DNA of 64,000 nt from Pseudo-nitzschia pungens (taxonomy: Eukaryota; Bacillariophyta; Bacillariophyceae; Bacillariales; Bacillariaceae): the NCBI GenBank assembly GCA_037355855.1, contig CM074766.1, positions 2,356,001-2,420,000 on the forward strand, read 5' to 3'. Shown piece by piece: positions 10,907-22,495 of this stretch. The notes beneath the pieces were generated by a model, which was not told the DNA's origin, did not search any database, and saw nothing but the letters and a program-made list of their open reading frames with translations. Each line of letters begins with the position of its first letter. Position 1 is the stretch's first letter. The position numbers and the translations under genes were made by a program.

Positions 10907-11289
10907 AAAGGAAGACGTTGAGGGTCTACGGGAAACTTTACAACAAAACACTTTTTCCCTCCGACGTGGAACAAAATCATCAGGATGGTCTCATATTATC
11001 ATCACGCATCACTCTCGACTCCGAAGTCCAACTCTCTTGTCGGTTGTCTCGGTTGGTGGAGGTCCGACGTCCGACCGCATTACACAATCAACGCAACGAT
11101 ACTAATTACTGCATCGAATACGCGAAGCAGCAAAGACGCTTTCTTTCGCGAGCCGTCAGTCGCAAAGCGAGAAACGAAGCACAGTCTATCATTACCTTGC
11201 CCCACCACGAAGACGGGACGAAACGAAACGGAAGGAAAGGAAGGGAAAGGAAAGGAAAGGAGAGGAAAGGATCGACCGCAACCACAATC

Positions 11290-12663
11290 ATGGCGGGAGA
11301 GTACGCATACGAAGCGTCGTACACCGCCAAGGATCTCATTCTGTACGCGCTCTCGCTCGGAATGGGATCCCGGGCCAAGGACGACGACGACGACGACGAC
11401 GACGACAAGGAACGCGGCGATTCCAGGTTTTTGTACGAGCGGCACGCCCGTTTCACGGCGGTCCCGACCTTTTGCTTTGCCTTTACGTTTTGGGCGCGGA
11501 GATCGAGATCGAGATCGAGGCTCGGAATCGATTCCGTGGGGACTGCGAACAGCAGTAGCACCAGTAGTAGTAGCAGCAGCAGCAGCAGCACAACTACCCA
11601 GAGCATTCCCCCGTTCCCACCCCCCATCATGGCGGACGAACAGGTGATTCCGCCTCGGTTTCTTCGCGAGAATCACAATCACAATCACAACAACGACAAC
11701 CATAACAAGAATGCTTCGGATCTCTCGGCCATGCCCGTCATTCACACCTGGCAATCGATCGTTTGGCACCGACCGCTGGAGGTACCCGGGGGAGACTCGG
11801 TTTCCACGATCCGAATCGTCCGCAGCGAAACCCTTCGCGTGCAACCCAAGTCGATCGGAACCTTTGTCACGACCCAATCGCGAGTGGTGACCGCAACGAC
11901 GAACGCAGCATCAACATCAACATCACCAATGCTGCCCCTGTGCACCATCCAATCCACAGCCCTGGTCCTGGGCATGGACCCGACGAAGGTGATCGCGCAC
12001 GATGCGGGCGTTCCAAAACTCACAATGGCGGGAAGGATTCCGAATAAGGATCCGAATGCGGCAAAACAACAACAGCAAATACAACATCAACTACAACAAA
12101 CCCCACCCCTCTGGGAATGGAGGTATCAAACGACCGAGTCCCAGGCCCTCCTGTACCGGATCGCGTCCGGTGACTCGAATCGCATCCACGTCGACGCTTC
12201 GGCTTCCGAAATGCTCGGAACCGAGACCCGGGCCCCCCTCCTGCACGGACTGTTCACGCTGGCGCTGGCGGTCCGCGGGATTCTCGATTGGTTCGAACAC
12301 GACCGGCGAACGAAAACGAATGAGGAGAACGCCCGCGTCGGTGTCGGTGTCGATGTCGAACGCAACGACGCCGAGTTGGTCTTTCGGAGACTCGAGGGAG
12401 CCTTCAAGGCTCCCGGCTTTGTCGGCGACTCGCTCTGCGTCAAGATATGGGAAGACAGCGACGGCAATGGCAATGGAAGCAGCAATGGCAGCAGCAACAG
12501 CGACGCGGAGGAGACGCCGGGACCGGGCGACCCGACCACCAAGCGGTTTTTCTTTGTCATTGCCAACGCGGAGACGGGCGCCAAGCTGGTGGACCACGGG
12601 TACGCGCAAGTCGCGATCGCTTCCGGAGCGACGACGTCCCCGGCAACCAAATCGCGACTGTAG
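11290..12663 (+). CDS. peroxisomal enoyl-CoA hydratase 2/MaoC-like double hot-dog protein
   Basis: A 457-aa protein from the Met at 11290; the open frame upstream is non-coding in appearance. The N-terminal half has YTAKDLILYALSLGMGS then FLYERHARFTAVPTF, the first hot-dog repeat of the multifunctional-enzyme type-2 hydratase. The C-terminal half, near residues 283-320, has QALLYRIASGDSNRIHVDAS then LLHGLFTLALAVRGIL, the hydratase-2 motif with the catalytic Asp/His. The known reaction is hydration of trans-2-enoyl-CoA to (3R)-hydroxyacyl-CoA in peroxisomal beta-oxidation. The protein ends in SRL, a PTS1 tripeptide, which fits. Odd features are long Asp, Ser, His/Asn and Gln microsatellite-coded insertions inside the domain linkers. 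In the first half the usual two-domain order is kept without a dehydrogenase domain. Confidence 0.85.
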   Translation: MAGEYAYEASYTAKDLILYALSLGMGSRAKDDDDDDDDDKERGDSRFLYERHARFTAVPTFCFAFTFWARRSRSRSRLGIDSVGTANSSSTSSSSSSSSSTTTQSIPPFPPPIMADEQVIPPRFLRENHNHNHNNDNHNKNASDLSAMPVIHTWQSIVWHRPLEVPGGDSVSTIRIVRSETLRVQPKSIGTFVTTQSRVVTATTNAASTSTSPMLPLCTIQSTALVLGMDPTKVIAHDAGVPKLTMAGRIPNKDPNAAKQQQQIQHQLQQTPPLWEWRYQTTESQALLYRIASGDSNRIHVDASASEMLGTETRAPLLHGLFTLALAVRGILDWFEHDRRTKTNEENARVGVGVDVERNDAELVFRRLEGAFKAPGFVGDSLCVKIWEDSDGNGNGSSNGSSNSDAEETPGPGDPTTKRFFFVIANAETGAKLVDHGYAQVAIASGATTSPATKSRL

Positions 12664-12953
12664 CGAGTCGTTCGGTGACGAGCAATGCGACGCGCACGAC
12701 AACGATAACAACAACACACTATATCCCGCAAACGAAATGCGATGCGATGCGATGCGATGCAATACAACCTAAAATACTAGGAAACAATGGCATCGTCGCC
12801 GGAATCAACAACGGCATTCTCGGGTTTTTTTTTTTTTCGCGTCCGCTCGTCATTAGTTCACTATCGCAAACGAATCTCCATCGGTTGGCGCAGCGCGTGC
12901 CGTCGTTCCCTTTCGTTCGAGAGATGCCTCCTCGGCCAACGAATGAATCGCTG
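12664..12953. repeat. short convergent spacer with GATGC repeats
   Basis: The spacer separates two convergent genes. At 12738-12762 the pentamer GATGC is repeated about five times. No coding signal. Confidence 0.5.
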
Positions 12954-14635
12954 TTACGGATTCATTCGTTGTCTCAGAGCCGCGCTGATCGCGTACGACA
13001 ACGCGGCGCCCGCGAATACCCCGGCCCAGTCCAGCGCCACCGTTCGCGCCCGGTTCCAGAACAGAGCGCTCTCCATGTCCTTTTGCTTCCGCTCCAATTC
13101 TTCCACCGCCGATTCGTAGAACCCGTGGATCGGGCTGCAGGAAATGTATTCGAAGTGGGTTCGCACCACGCGCTCGATGATCATGGCCTCGAGGGCCTCC
13201 GATTCGGACGACCTGGGCCGCGTGATTTCTCGCAGGGGCCAATTCCGGGGTCCGGAATCCGCGCTCTCGGTGTTCTTGTTGTTGCTGCTGTTGCTGCTGT
13301 TTCTTTTTTCCGACACAAAGCCTTCCATGTCCGCGGGAGCCAAGATCCAGACCTGGTCGTGGCGGGTCTTTAGAAGATTCCCAATCACCATGTGGCAACC
13401 GTACTTTTCCACCGCTCCCTCCGCCTTTTGTCGCAGAATCGCCTTGTCGGTTTCCAGTTTGAAGCTGCACACGAAGGCATCCGGTGCCCACTTGGATCGC
13501 AGCAATCCCATGACCTTGGGAACGGGCCACAATTTGAGGTTCAGGCAGGACCCGCCGCCGTCTTGCTTGCTCAGCACGCCGCCGGAGTCCTTGTCCGGAA
13601 TGGCGCGGCTCTGGATTTTGTGCTGCGATCGCTCCGCGAGCGGCACGTAAAAATCGGAAACCGCGGCTGCCAGATAGAACACGGCGAGCGCTCGGCTGTC
13701 TCGCAAACATTCGGAAGACAACTGGAGCCTGGCCAGGTAGTCCTCGACGGATCGAAAGGGTATTGTCAGGATTCGTCCCTCTTCCAGAGCAGATTGCCGC
13801 TCGGACAGGGCCGTGGACAGCGGCGTGGAATTTATGATTCGTCGGTGCAACTGAACACCACCCCGGAACGATCGTTTGTTCCCGTTTCCGTTCCCGTTGG
13901 GCCGTTTGGGTATTCGGCTCGCACTTTCGCCACCGTCCCCTCCGACAACCGAGGACGGGTCGGACAACCACGGATCGCTGTTCTTCTCTGCATCCAATAC
14001 GGCTTGTACCAACTGGTCTTCCTGATCTTCCTCCAAGTCGCCCGTTGAAAACAACTTTCCCAGACTCGCCATTGAAATCCCCTCGTTTGGCATGGAGGAT
14101 TTTCCCATGATGGATTGACTGAGCACTCGTCCGTACGGCGAGGCACTGCCCTTTCTCCACAAATGAATCACGGCATACCCACGCCTTAGAAATTCTTTTC
14201 GAAAGACAGAAACATCAGGAAGCAATATTTTATTAAGAAATAAAAGCCGGGGACGGATAGGGAATCCGTATCACAGCAGAATGCGCGGAGCCCAATGAAC
14301 GGTTCGACGCTTGGTGCACCGCAGCCGTCCGCATCTCTCTCACCTTCCACGGAAATCGCACCCCGCTTTCCCGTTGAAAAATTGTCCAGACAACGGACGC
14401 TATTGATTTCCAGATCGGCAGCTGTTCCGCCCGAGGATACCAGGGCGATCGGGCGGTGATGAGACGCATGGCGGACCACAAAGGATTGGAGCTCCAGATC
14501 CAACGATCTGCGATCTTCGGGTGGAATGGCGTCAACAAACGACTGAACGGTCGCTTCGTCGCTATCTTTTTCTACGCTAGAATTTCCGTTCCTTCTGATG
14601 GGAGTAGTGGGCGGAGACATTTTTTTCTTTCTCAA
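12954..14635 (-). CDS. PPCS: phosphopantothenate-cysteine ligase (two exons)
   Basis: CoA pathway enzyme joining cysteine to 4'-phosphopantothenate. Exons are 14344-14635 and 12954-14194, separated by a 149-nt GT-AG intron (donor GTGAGA, acceptor CGAAAAG), giving 510 aa. The junction restores the family block: exon 1 has SSGGTAADLE and VRCLDNFSTGKRGAISVE, and exon 2 continues EFLRRGYAVIHLWRKGS. Further landmarks are YLAAAVSDFYVP, KIQS, SFKLETD, and HMVIGNLLKTR near the end of the ligase core. The C-terminus carries a hydrophobic stretch (WAGVFAGAALSYAISAAL) followed by RQRMNP, which looks like a tail anchor and is not part of the usual enzyme. Poly-Ser/Asn and Gly/Asn insertions interrupt the core. 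Two nearby Mets (residues 1 and 6) could start translation. Confidence 0.93.
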
Positions 14636-15500
14636 CGTGGTAGCGGTTGACCAGTATATAGTGTCGACAGTTACATTCAGAGGACAAGTACCACCATTCG
14701 TCCATTCAGATCAAAGTATTCCTCGTATTAGTAATTACCGGTATTATCATTATTTCTCTTGCATTTTGCATTTCATTTTTGATGGCGACTGACAATCGAC
14801 AAGAGAGGAAGCGCAAGTGAACCCAATTTTTTAATAATAAAATTAAAAATAATGATGTTGTGTAAGAAAGTTGACATTTGTACATATATAACGTATGTTA
14901 ATACCGTATGTATCATGTAAAGATACGCACTATCATGGATAATCTTTATCTTACCGTTAACGATTACTTCCTACGGAAGTTTCGAGTTTCCGTAGAAATT
15001 TGTACAGCAGTACGGTATGTATGCGTTGTAGAACTGGGGAACAGCTAAAACCGGTACTAGATTCTGTAGGAATCGGAGTCTAAAATGAATATTTTTAAGT
15101 AGCACATTTCAATCTTATGAAGGATTAAAGCACGCATTCCTTAAACAAATCACATACAATCGTGCCAATTTAGTGCTACGGTACGTCTTTGGCCTGAGAA
15201 ACAAACTACACTTTTTTGGTACAAAACTCGAACGAAAAAATCTTCTCCTGAACCATTGAAACAGAAAAATCCCGTTTGACGATGCTGATGCTCGAAGCAC
15301 AAAGAAAGGTGTCAATTAATGTGGAGTACCGCACGTCAGTTCCATCAACGAAAAGGCACGCCGAATCAATCACTCGAATCATCAATCCTGTCACCAAAAG
15401 ATAATCGAACGCAAGACGTTCAGAATCATTTCGGCAACGCTAAAGCAAGAAGAAAGACGGAGGGCAAAGAAAGACGGAGAGCAGAGAAAACGGCAGCGAA
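14636..15500. other. intergenic, divergent promoters
   Basis: AT-rich spacer between the divergent ligase gene and membrane-protein gene. No gene or RNA seen. Contains scattered TACCGGTA, ACCGTATG and similar words. Confidence 0.5.
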
Positions 15501-17289
15501 ATGTTTTGCCCCAGCGTACAATTCTCGGATGCGTCCGAAAAAGTCGAAACCACTCCGCGACCGATGCCTTTGAAGCAGAGGACGTCGTCCAGTACCGATC
15601 GACGTGATTTCACGCCGAGCACTTGGATTTCGCTCCTTGAATTGATCAAATTGAGAGAGTACTTGATCACGGTCAATCACTTTTCGATATGGCGCAGACA
15701 CAATGCGTGGGCAATGGAGGACGGAAAGGATTTGAAAAAGTACATAACGCAACGATATGCCAGCGCTATGGTGTTTATGTCACTGCTGCTTTCGACTGAA
15801 TTTGGGGTTCTTTTCAACTCCAGTGACATCGTCAAGAAGGTTCGGGTCAATCTGGCAGAGGCTCATTGGGATACCATAGGTTTCTGGGCAGGCTTGTTCA
15901 TCATCATTTCGGCACTATTCACAATTCTCAGCCTCATCAGCACGTTCACTTTCAGCGCGATGATAAGCGCTGTTGACGAGGCCAATTCTCATTGCATTCT
16001 CAGATCATCGATCGGACAATACGCTACGGAACTCCCAGGGAGATTGATTGTCCTCAGCATCTACACCTTTTTGGTCTCGTTCATGTCCTTCTTTTTCATG
16101 CTCTTGCCGGTGGGATTCTTCTCCTTTTGCCTGTTGCTGGGATCGGTGGGCTTTTTTGTTCATGTTGTCACCGTTTTCAGTTCATTTGGGCGCATCATTA
16201 TGCATACAGGTGCAATGAATAAAGGACGGATATTTTCGAGCGAATACGAAGAATCACTCGTGCCACACAGTCTTCATTCCAATCTCCTGTCCAAGGCCAA
16301 GTGCAATATCAAAAACAATATCAGCATCATTCGACAATACCGCAAAAACAAACAGAGGCCGATCGATCGATATCTGTTGGAAGAAGATCTCTACGACCAC
16401 CTGTGTGGAAGGACAGATATCGATCAATACCCAACACCAATGGATGAGAATGGCGACGAGACAACATCAAACAGGAAACGAGCGGATTCCAAAGTACGAT
16501 TTGCGGATTTGGAAGCGGGCCCCGCGCAACCGACAGAGGAGAAAAACTCAGATGACAAGCCCGGAGTTAGCCGCCCAACCTACGGATCATTACATATGCG
16601 TTCGCTCACGCCGCTTTCGGACGTTTCAGAGGGCTCTGTACAGCAAGGGCGCCAACTTTCTAACACGCAGTCCACAATAACCGAAGGTTTACAGAGTACT
16701 GTATCGAACAGATATTTCGGTTCATCGGAACGCCCCCCGGCTTTATCAATCTACCCCATTCGACGAGAAGATAGTGCCTGCGAGTTCGGTGTTTACCATC
16801 AGCAACGAAAGCCTGGAAAAGTGGTTACATGGAGATTCTTTCAGACAAAAGGACGAGAGCCAATCAAAGACAGATGGCCAAAGCAATACAGAGTTGAAAG
16901 ATGGCAAGACTAGCAACCCACCTTCCCTCCTCCCCGCAGTCCTTCCCACAACGGTCTCGGTTGCCGCCCGTACGTGGTCGAGCAGTGATAGCAATGGAAC
17001 GACGGAAGAAAACGAGAAACAGTCAGTGAGTAAAGATACCGAGTTGACAAAACGGCCAACTCTGATGACAAAACCTCTCCCTTATCGGCGTGCCCGTGAA
17101 AGTGAGATGTCGGAAGATGAACGCTTCATCTTCGACTACGGAGACTTTGGAAACGAGTCCGCGGAAGGTGAAAAACACTCTGTCGAAAAGACAAATGCGG
17201 ACGCCGCGAGCAATGGTTGGAATTCCATAGCGGAAAGCGAAGAATATAGTAACCCGACGGACAACGAACGAACAAGGTTACTGGAGTGA
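15501..17289 (+). CDS. multi-pass membrane protein of unknown function, one frame break
   Basis: I do not recognise a family. The first frame (15501-16913) gives hydrophobic helices at YASAMVFMSLLLSTEFGVLF, TIGFWAGLFIIISALFTIL and a long double stretch from GRLIVLSIYTFLVSF through FCLLLGSVGFFVHVV, then a hydrophilic tail. Around 16731-16736 a CCCCCC run shifts the frame. The next frame continues smoothly as a Ser/Asp/Glu-rich tail (LYQSTPFDEKIVPASS onward) to the stop at 17289. One surplus C in the homopolymer would explain the break. The final residues ERTRLLE form an acidic dileucine motif, which in other eukaryotes sorts membrane proteins to vacuole or lysosome-like compartments. About four membrane spans with a roughly 350-residue cytosolic tail. 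Confidence 0.65.
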
Positions 17290-18124
17290 TCGAGATTGCT
17301 GACGGTGCAAACCATAGGGCACATTGTTGCTTTTGATAGCGACATTGCCCAACCATAGATCTAGCTAATTCTGCTTGGTCCTTTGAGGAGGAGGTTGCAA
17401 ACAATTCCGATATTGAATTGCCTTTGGATCAAGTTTTTGAAAAGGGAATGCTTCACTGGCTCATAATCTTTAGATGCCATGAATGCGTCGAGTGAGTAGG
17501 GTGCTCACAATGCACTTTCTACTTATCCACTCGAACTTGCAAAACAAGAAATAATATTTACAGTAGATTTTCCATAAAGACAAGAAATAAATAAAACATT
17601 CACACGTACGTCCTCACCTGTTTCACTACCTATCTGACAATCATGAATACGTACACGTAGTGAATAGTTTTCTCAACTCTACCGCACATCGGTTCAAAAA
17701 CATGATATCAGTCAACCTTACTGGTACTTGTGGTCAAATTGAGAGATGACTTTTAACAAAATAATAGCAAGATACTACGTACTAGTAAACCTTTCTACGT
17801 AATATGAGTGGGATTTGTGACCTCATTGATCATCGATTTCCTCCGTTGAAAGGAACATGACTCACTCGAGGATGAATCCCGAGTAACGATCACCACCAAC
17901 ACAAAAACACCGGCCTCATTTTTTTCCGAAAAAAATTGTCTTCTAATTTACCGCATGGTAGGATTTTCCATCACCAAGATGAACCATGAACGATGAGAGA
18001 GAGCTCCGACGTTCGCTTTCGTTTGAGATCTTCCACTGACATCGGTTGGACCTAACCTTCGTTAGTCTCAAGTGAATCTGAACTTTTAGCACACAACAAA
18101 TTGAGGAAGAGCCGACGCAAAACA
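17290..18124. other. intergenic, no gene seen
   Basis: AT-rich spacer between two plus-strand genes, without supportable coding frames or RNA genes. Confidence 0.5.
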
Positions 18125-20452
18125 ATGGCAGAAGGAGAACCAGAACCCGAAAAGAAGGTGGAGGGAGAAACTACTAGTACTTCTGCTACACCAACCGAAA
18201 AAGAAAGCGATCCCGCACCGCAGGCCTCGGTTGCGAAAGATGTCAAACCGACCGACACCATACTCAAATCTCTCGACACGACACCTCGGAAGGTGGTTGT
18301 GCACAACGTCTTCAAATTCCTGAACAAAAAAGACCTGGACAAGATCGTCAAATCTTGGCTCGACGATGCCGCAAAACCGGACGGATTCAAACTCGTCATC
18401 GAGCGTTACCGAAAACCACCCCGCAACGGCTGGATTGTCGTCACCCTGGCAGAGGAGTCCATGGTCGAGCCCTTCATCAAACTCATCAACGGGACCAAGA
18501 GGGAAAACAAACGGGGGCAGGTCATGGTCGCGCACAAGGCGGGAAACGAGCCCGGCAAACGGAACAAACGCGGCAGGGACGGCAACGGCGACGGTGCCGA
18601 CAACGACGACAACGACAACAAGCGCGCCCGTCCCGATGTTCCCGCTCGTCCGACGCCCTCGCAGATTCGTGACAAGCTCACCGCGCTCTGGTCGGAGCCG
18701 TATCCAACGCAAATGGAAACGAAGAAAAAAGACATGATTCGAAACTGCGCGTGGAAGATCGAGAAGGAATTGAAACACAAGTTCCGCACCCTCGAAAAAG
18801 AAGCCCGGCGCGATCCCAGCAAAAAAGTGCCGAGGGTCTATTCCTGGATGAAGCAGAAGCCCAGCATCGACGTGGAAGACGTCATACGCAGCCCGTTGGT
18901 TACGAAATACCGCAACAAATGCGAGCTGACCTTTGGCTACCGCTGCCCGGACGACGGCGAGAAGCCCGTTGCCGAGACAGAAAAACAGGAGAACGAAACG
19001 GAAGGAACCGAAAGCGCGAAAGACGCCGGAAAGATTCCCTCCCTCGGATTCCTGCCGTACGGATGGCGCCACTCCGTGTGCCGCCCCCACTCCCTGCAAA
19101 ACGTGCCCGACGAGGTTTGCGCCGTTGCCGATCTGATCGATGGTTTTCTGTCGGACAGTCCGCTGCTTCCCTACGAAAACGGTGTCCACCGGGGGTTTTG
19201 GAGATCGATCACGATTCGGAGCTCGGAGCGAACCGGGCAGGTCATGATCATCGTGGTTCCACGCGTCTCCCGAAGGCGCAGCGGGAGAGGAAAAGCCGGC
19301 GGAGGAGGCGGGTGAAACCCAAAAGAAAGAAAAGCGCGCATTGTTTGAAAAAGAGAGAGATCGATTGGTTGCCATCCTGACAAAAGACGAGCTCCCGATT
19401 CCGGAGAGAGACCTTCCCGCGGTGAATCTGGTGGGAGAAACCGACGCTTCCAAAGACGTGGAGATGGCAACGGGGGACGGAGAATCGGCAAAGACGAAAG
19501 ACGAGGCATCCGAGGACAAAGCTACCGCATTCCGTGTGTCGTCTATTTTCTTTCAGGAATACAACGGCCTGTCCAACCCATCCGTGTCGCATCCCGTTCA
19601 ACACGTCTACGGGTCGAAATACATCGAGGAAAAGCTCGGGAAAAACACGTACCAGATCAGTCCCGGAGCGTTCTTCCAGGTCACGACGGCCGGGGCGGAG
19701 GTATTGTACACCGTCGTGGCCGACCGGTTGAAAGAGGTCGGCAGCGCCGATCCTTCCGACACGCTGATGTTCGACGTCTGCTGCGGCACCGGCACGATCG
19801 GACTTGCATTGCATCTCCGAGGGAGTCGTCGGCAGGGTGGTGGGAATCGACATCTCGGAGCCCGCCATCGACGACGCCGTGGCCAACGCGGTGCGAAACG
19901 GCTACGACGACGGCGACGAGAACGGCACCCGGCGAGGGCAAGAGCCAAGACGCGCTTTGTGGCATCCCGCGCCGAGCTGGTCATGGGAAAGGAACTCCGA
20001 CGCGTCGCCGACAGGCGATCGACCCCTATCGATCGTCGCCGTGGTGGACCCCGCGCGGGACGGTCTCCACCCGGACGTCATCAAGGCCATTCGGTCCACG
20101 AGGGAGATCCAGCGTCCTCGTGTACGTCAGTTGCAATCCGACCGGATCCCTGGTCAACGACACGGCCAATCTCTGCTGCCCCCCGTCGAAAAAGTATCGG
20201 GGCCTGCCGTTCAAGCCCACGAGAGCCCAGCCGGTCGACATGTTCCCCCTGACCCCGCATTGCGAAATGGTGATGACGTTTGATCGGATGACCGAAGAGG
20301 AAGCAAAGGGGGAGGACGCACAGAATACTGCGAATAGTTGCAGTAGTAGTAGTAGTAGTGCCAACAAGCAACCTCTGGAAAAACCCGAAGAAAAACAGGA
20401 AGCAAAGAACGAGGTCGAAGGAACCGAAGATAGCGATTCCAAAAAAGAATAG
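18125..20452 (+). pseudogene. TRMT2A-type tRNA (uracil-5)-methyltransferase, multiple frame breaks
   Basis: The protein reads in pieces across frames. 18125-about 19280 has an RRM-like domain (KVVVHNVFKFLNKKDLDKIV), then SPLVTKYRNKCELTFGY, FLPYGWRHSVCRPHSLQNVP and GFWRSITIRSS. About 19263-19805 has FFQEYNGLSNPSVSHPV, YQISPGAFFQVTTAGAEVLY and FDVCCGTGTIGLAL (the SAM site). 19804-about 19925 has GRVVGIDISEPAIDDAVANAV. About 19930-20010 has TRFVASRAELVMGKEL. About 20015-20110 has SIVAVVDPARDGLHP. About 20110-20452 has YVSCNPTGSL, with the catalytic Cys, and DMFPLTPHCEMVM. The order is exactly that of TrmA/TRMT2A enzymes, which make m5U54 in the T-loop of tRNA. Each change fits a one-base indel. 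The intact motifs argue for assembly errors at least as strongly as for decay. The tail is Ser/Glu/Lys-rich. Confidence 0.82.
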
Positions 20453-21172
20453 ATACTATCATCTCACTAAGAATCATGTAGAAAGAAGGAAACGAAAGAG
20501 TTGATCTAGTAATCAATCTAGTAGTGCTACTAGTACTATGATTTATCGCTCACTGATTGTATGAGTGCTGTGATTGTGCTTGGTTGGATCAGTTCACCAG
20601 GTCACTTCACTACCTACCTCTGTAATCGAGAGTTCCAGAATTTGTACTAAGGTTATCAACTTCAATGTGCTACGCGTACGGTTGGAAGCAAGAACGTACG
20701 AATGATTGTTGATTCATTCACTTCGGACAAATTTTCAAATACGAAGTTATTTTCCGCTTTGACCAGGATTACTTTTCTGCTTCCGTCTGTCGTCAACCGG
20801 TTCAACGAAGTCCATAACCATTGGTTGATGACTCGTGACGGAGAATTCAAAAATTCAATCACGAATAACCCGAGGCCAGCCATCAACCATCAAAATCACG
20901 CCATCACGACCATTCTCGGTTCCTGTTTGATTGATATTGATTCATTCATCAAACCGCGATCAGCGCCGGCAACGAGCGAGTTTCGTGATCGAAAGATCTT
21001 GACGGGGCCCCGGCAACACCGGTAAGTTACGGCACGGTAACCTTACCTACAACGAGTAAGATTACTCCGCCGCCGTTACTGTATAATAATAAACTTATTA
21101 TTCCACCGCGACACCAATTCTTTCCAAACGAATCACTGCTCACCACTGCTCACCACCACCACCACCACCACC
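20453..21172. other. intergenic, promoter side of SNU13
   Basis: No coding signal. ACTAGTACTAG words occur near 20520-20540 and GTAACCTTACC words near 21030-21050. The last bases before the start are a CAC repeat within the 5' UTR. Confidence 0.5.
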
Positions 21173-21773
21173 ATGTCCGAGAAAGCCTTCCCCCTCGCCG
21201 ATGCCGACCTGACCGTCGCCCTCCTGGACCTCGTCCAGCAGGCCACCAACTACAAGCAGACCAAGAAGGGAGCCAACGAAGCCACCAAGACGCTCAACCG
21301 CGGCATTTCCGAGCTCATCATCATGGCCGCCGACGCCGAGCCCATCGAGATCTTGCTCCACCTGCCCCTCCTGTGCGAGGACAAGAACGTCCCCTACGTC
21401 TTTGTGCCCAGGTACGCGGACAATGTTTTCGAACGAACGAACGAATCAATCCATCGATCGATCGGTCAACAATAACAAAAAAATCGTCGCCGGGTGGCGC
21501 ACCCAATCGACACGGTGTGTATCGCATGATTAGTTGTTGTCCGCTCACACTGTTGTTGTTGTTGTTGTTGTTGTTGTTTTTCTATTGTTATTTTGATGAA
21601 TGGATGGATGGATGGATTCGCTTCACTTCCTCGCCAACAGCAAGGTAGCCCTCGGACGCGCCTGCGGAGTCTCTCGTCCCGTGATTTCGTGCTCCATCAC
21701 CACCAACGAGGCATCGCAGCTCAAGAGCACCATTGACGGCATGAAAATCAAGATCGAACAACTCTTGTTGTAA
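21173..21773 (+). CDS. SNU13: SNU13/NHP2L1 (15.5K) L7Ae-family RNA-binding protein (two exons)
   Basis: Binds kink-turn RNA in U4 snRNA and in box C/D snoRNPs. Exon 1 is 21173-21411 and exon 2 is 21641-21773, around a 229-nt GT-AG intron (donor GTACGC, acceptor GCCAACAG). The splice joins AG|C into Ser and gives 123 aa, close to the family's roughly 128. Motifs in order are [23 protein letters not shown], containing the GANEATK k-turn contact loop; [37 protein letters not shown]; then, from exon 2, [21 protein letters not shown]. The C-terminus IKIEQLLL is short but normal. The intron contains a GTT microsatellite and a GATG repeat. I looked for a snoRNA in it and found no box C/D pair. Confidence 0.96.
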
Positions 21774-22495
21774 TCGATATATTGCGATGCATTGTGATGC
21801 AATGCATTGCATAGCGATGCGTGATGCGGGTATCGCATTCCACCAATGCCTCGGGATGGCGTGGTTGGAATCGGATCCGAACGACGGAAGGATTTTTGGG
21901 AGCGACGAGAATGAGCGACTGCGGTATTCTAAATTGGAGTATTGCATCGGTGCTCTTTCGGGGATTTTTGGGTTCATTTGATTTACTTCTACCGGTGTAT
22001 GGATGGACTGGGTTGCCACTGCCACGCCACGCCCTGCCATTGGTTGTGCGCAAGCAACGCTTCCCGCTCCGCTCCGGTGGATGGGTCGATGAATCTCGAT
22101 GATCAATCGGAGGGATTCGGAATTATGTTTTGCTTCGCGACGGGACCACGAGACTGGCTGATCGGGCCCGGAGCGAAGACGGATTCGTCGGATGCGTGAG
22201 AGAGGAGACAACTATGCCACATTATTTGTTACTGAATCGGCATGTTGTGGTGTAGAACAACGAACACTCGGTTGGATTGATACTTGCTAACAATGAAATC
22301 GAGTTTTTGTTGCGCTATTATTTTATTATTATTTATTATTTTACTCGTATGTCTTTATTGATTGATTCGATTTATCAACCAGCGCCGTGCCGTATTCCCA
22401 TGGGTTTTCGAACACGCTTTGAGTTTCGATCGAACCGCGAGGCATCCCGGGTTCGTTCGCCGCTCCGTTGTCGCATTAGAAAAAAAAGACACGAA
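21774..22495. other. convergent spacer with GATGCATT-type palindromic repeats
   Basis: Immediately after the SNU13 stop, 21781-21835 is an imperfect cluster of GATGCATT, ATGCAATGCAT and GCGATGCGTGATG that could fold. No coding frame is supported in the rest. Confidence 0.5.

Noticed and set aside
16696..16770. A GT-AG intron to explain the frame break in the membrane-protein gene
   Set aside because: The only tidy candidate is 75 nt, a multiple of three, so it cannot correct the frame.
21412..21640. Intronic box C/D snoRNA in the SNU13 intron
   Set aside because: A TGATGA occurs near 21594 but no CTGA box or terminal stem follows; the region is a GATG microsatellite.
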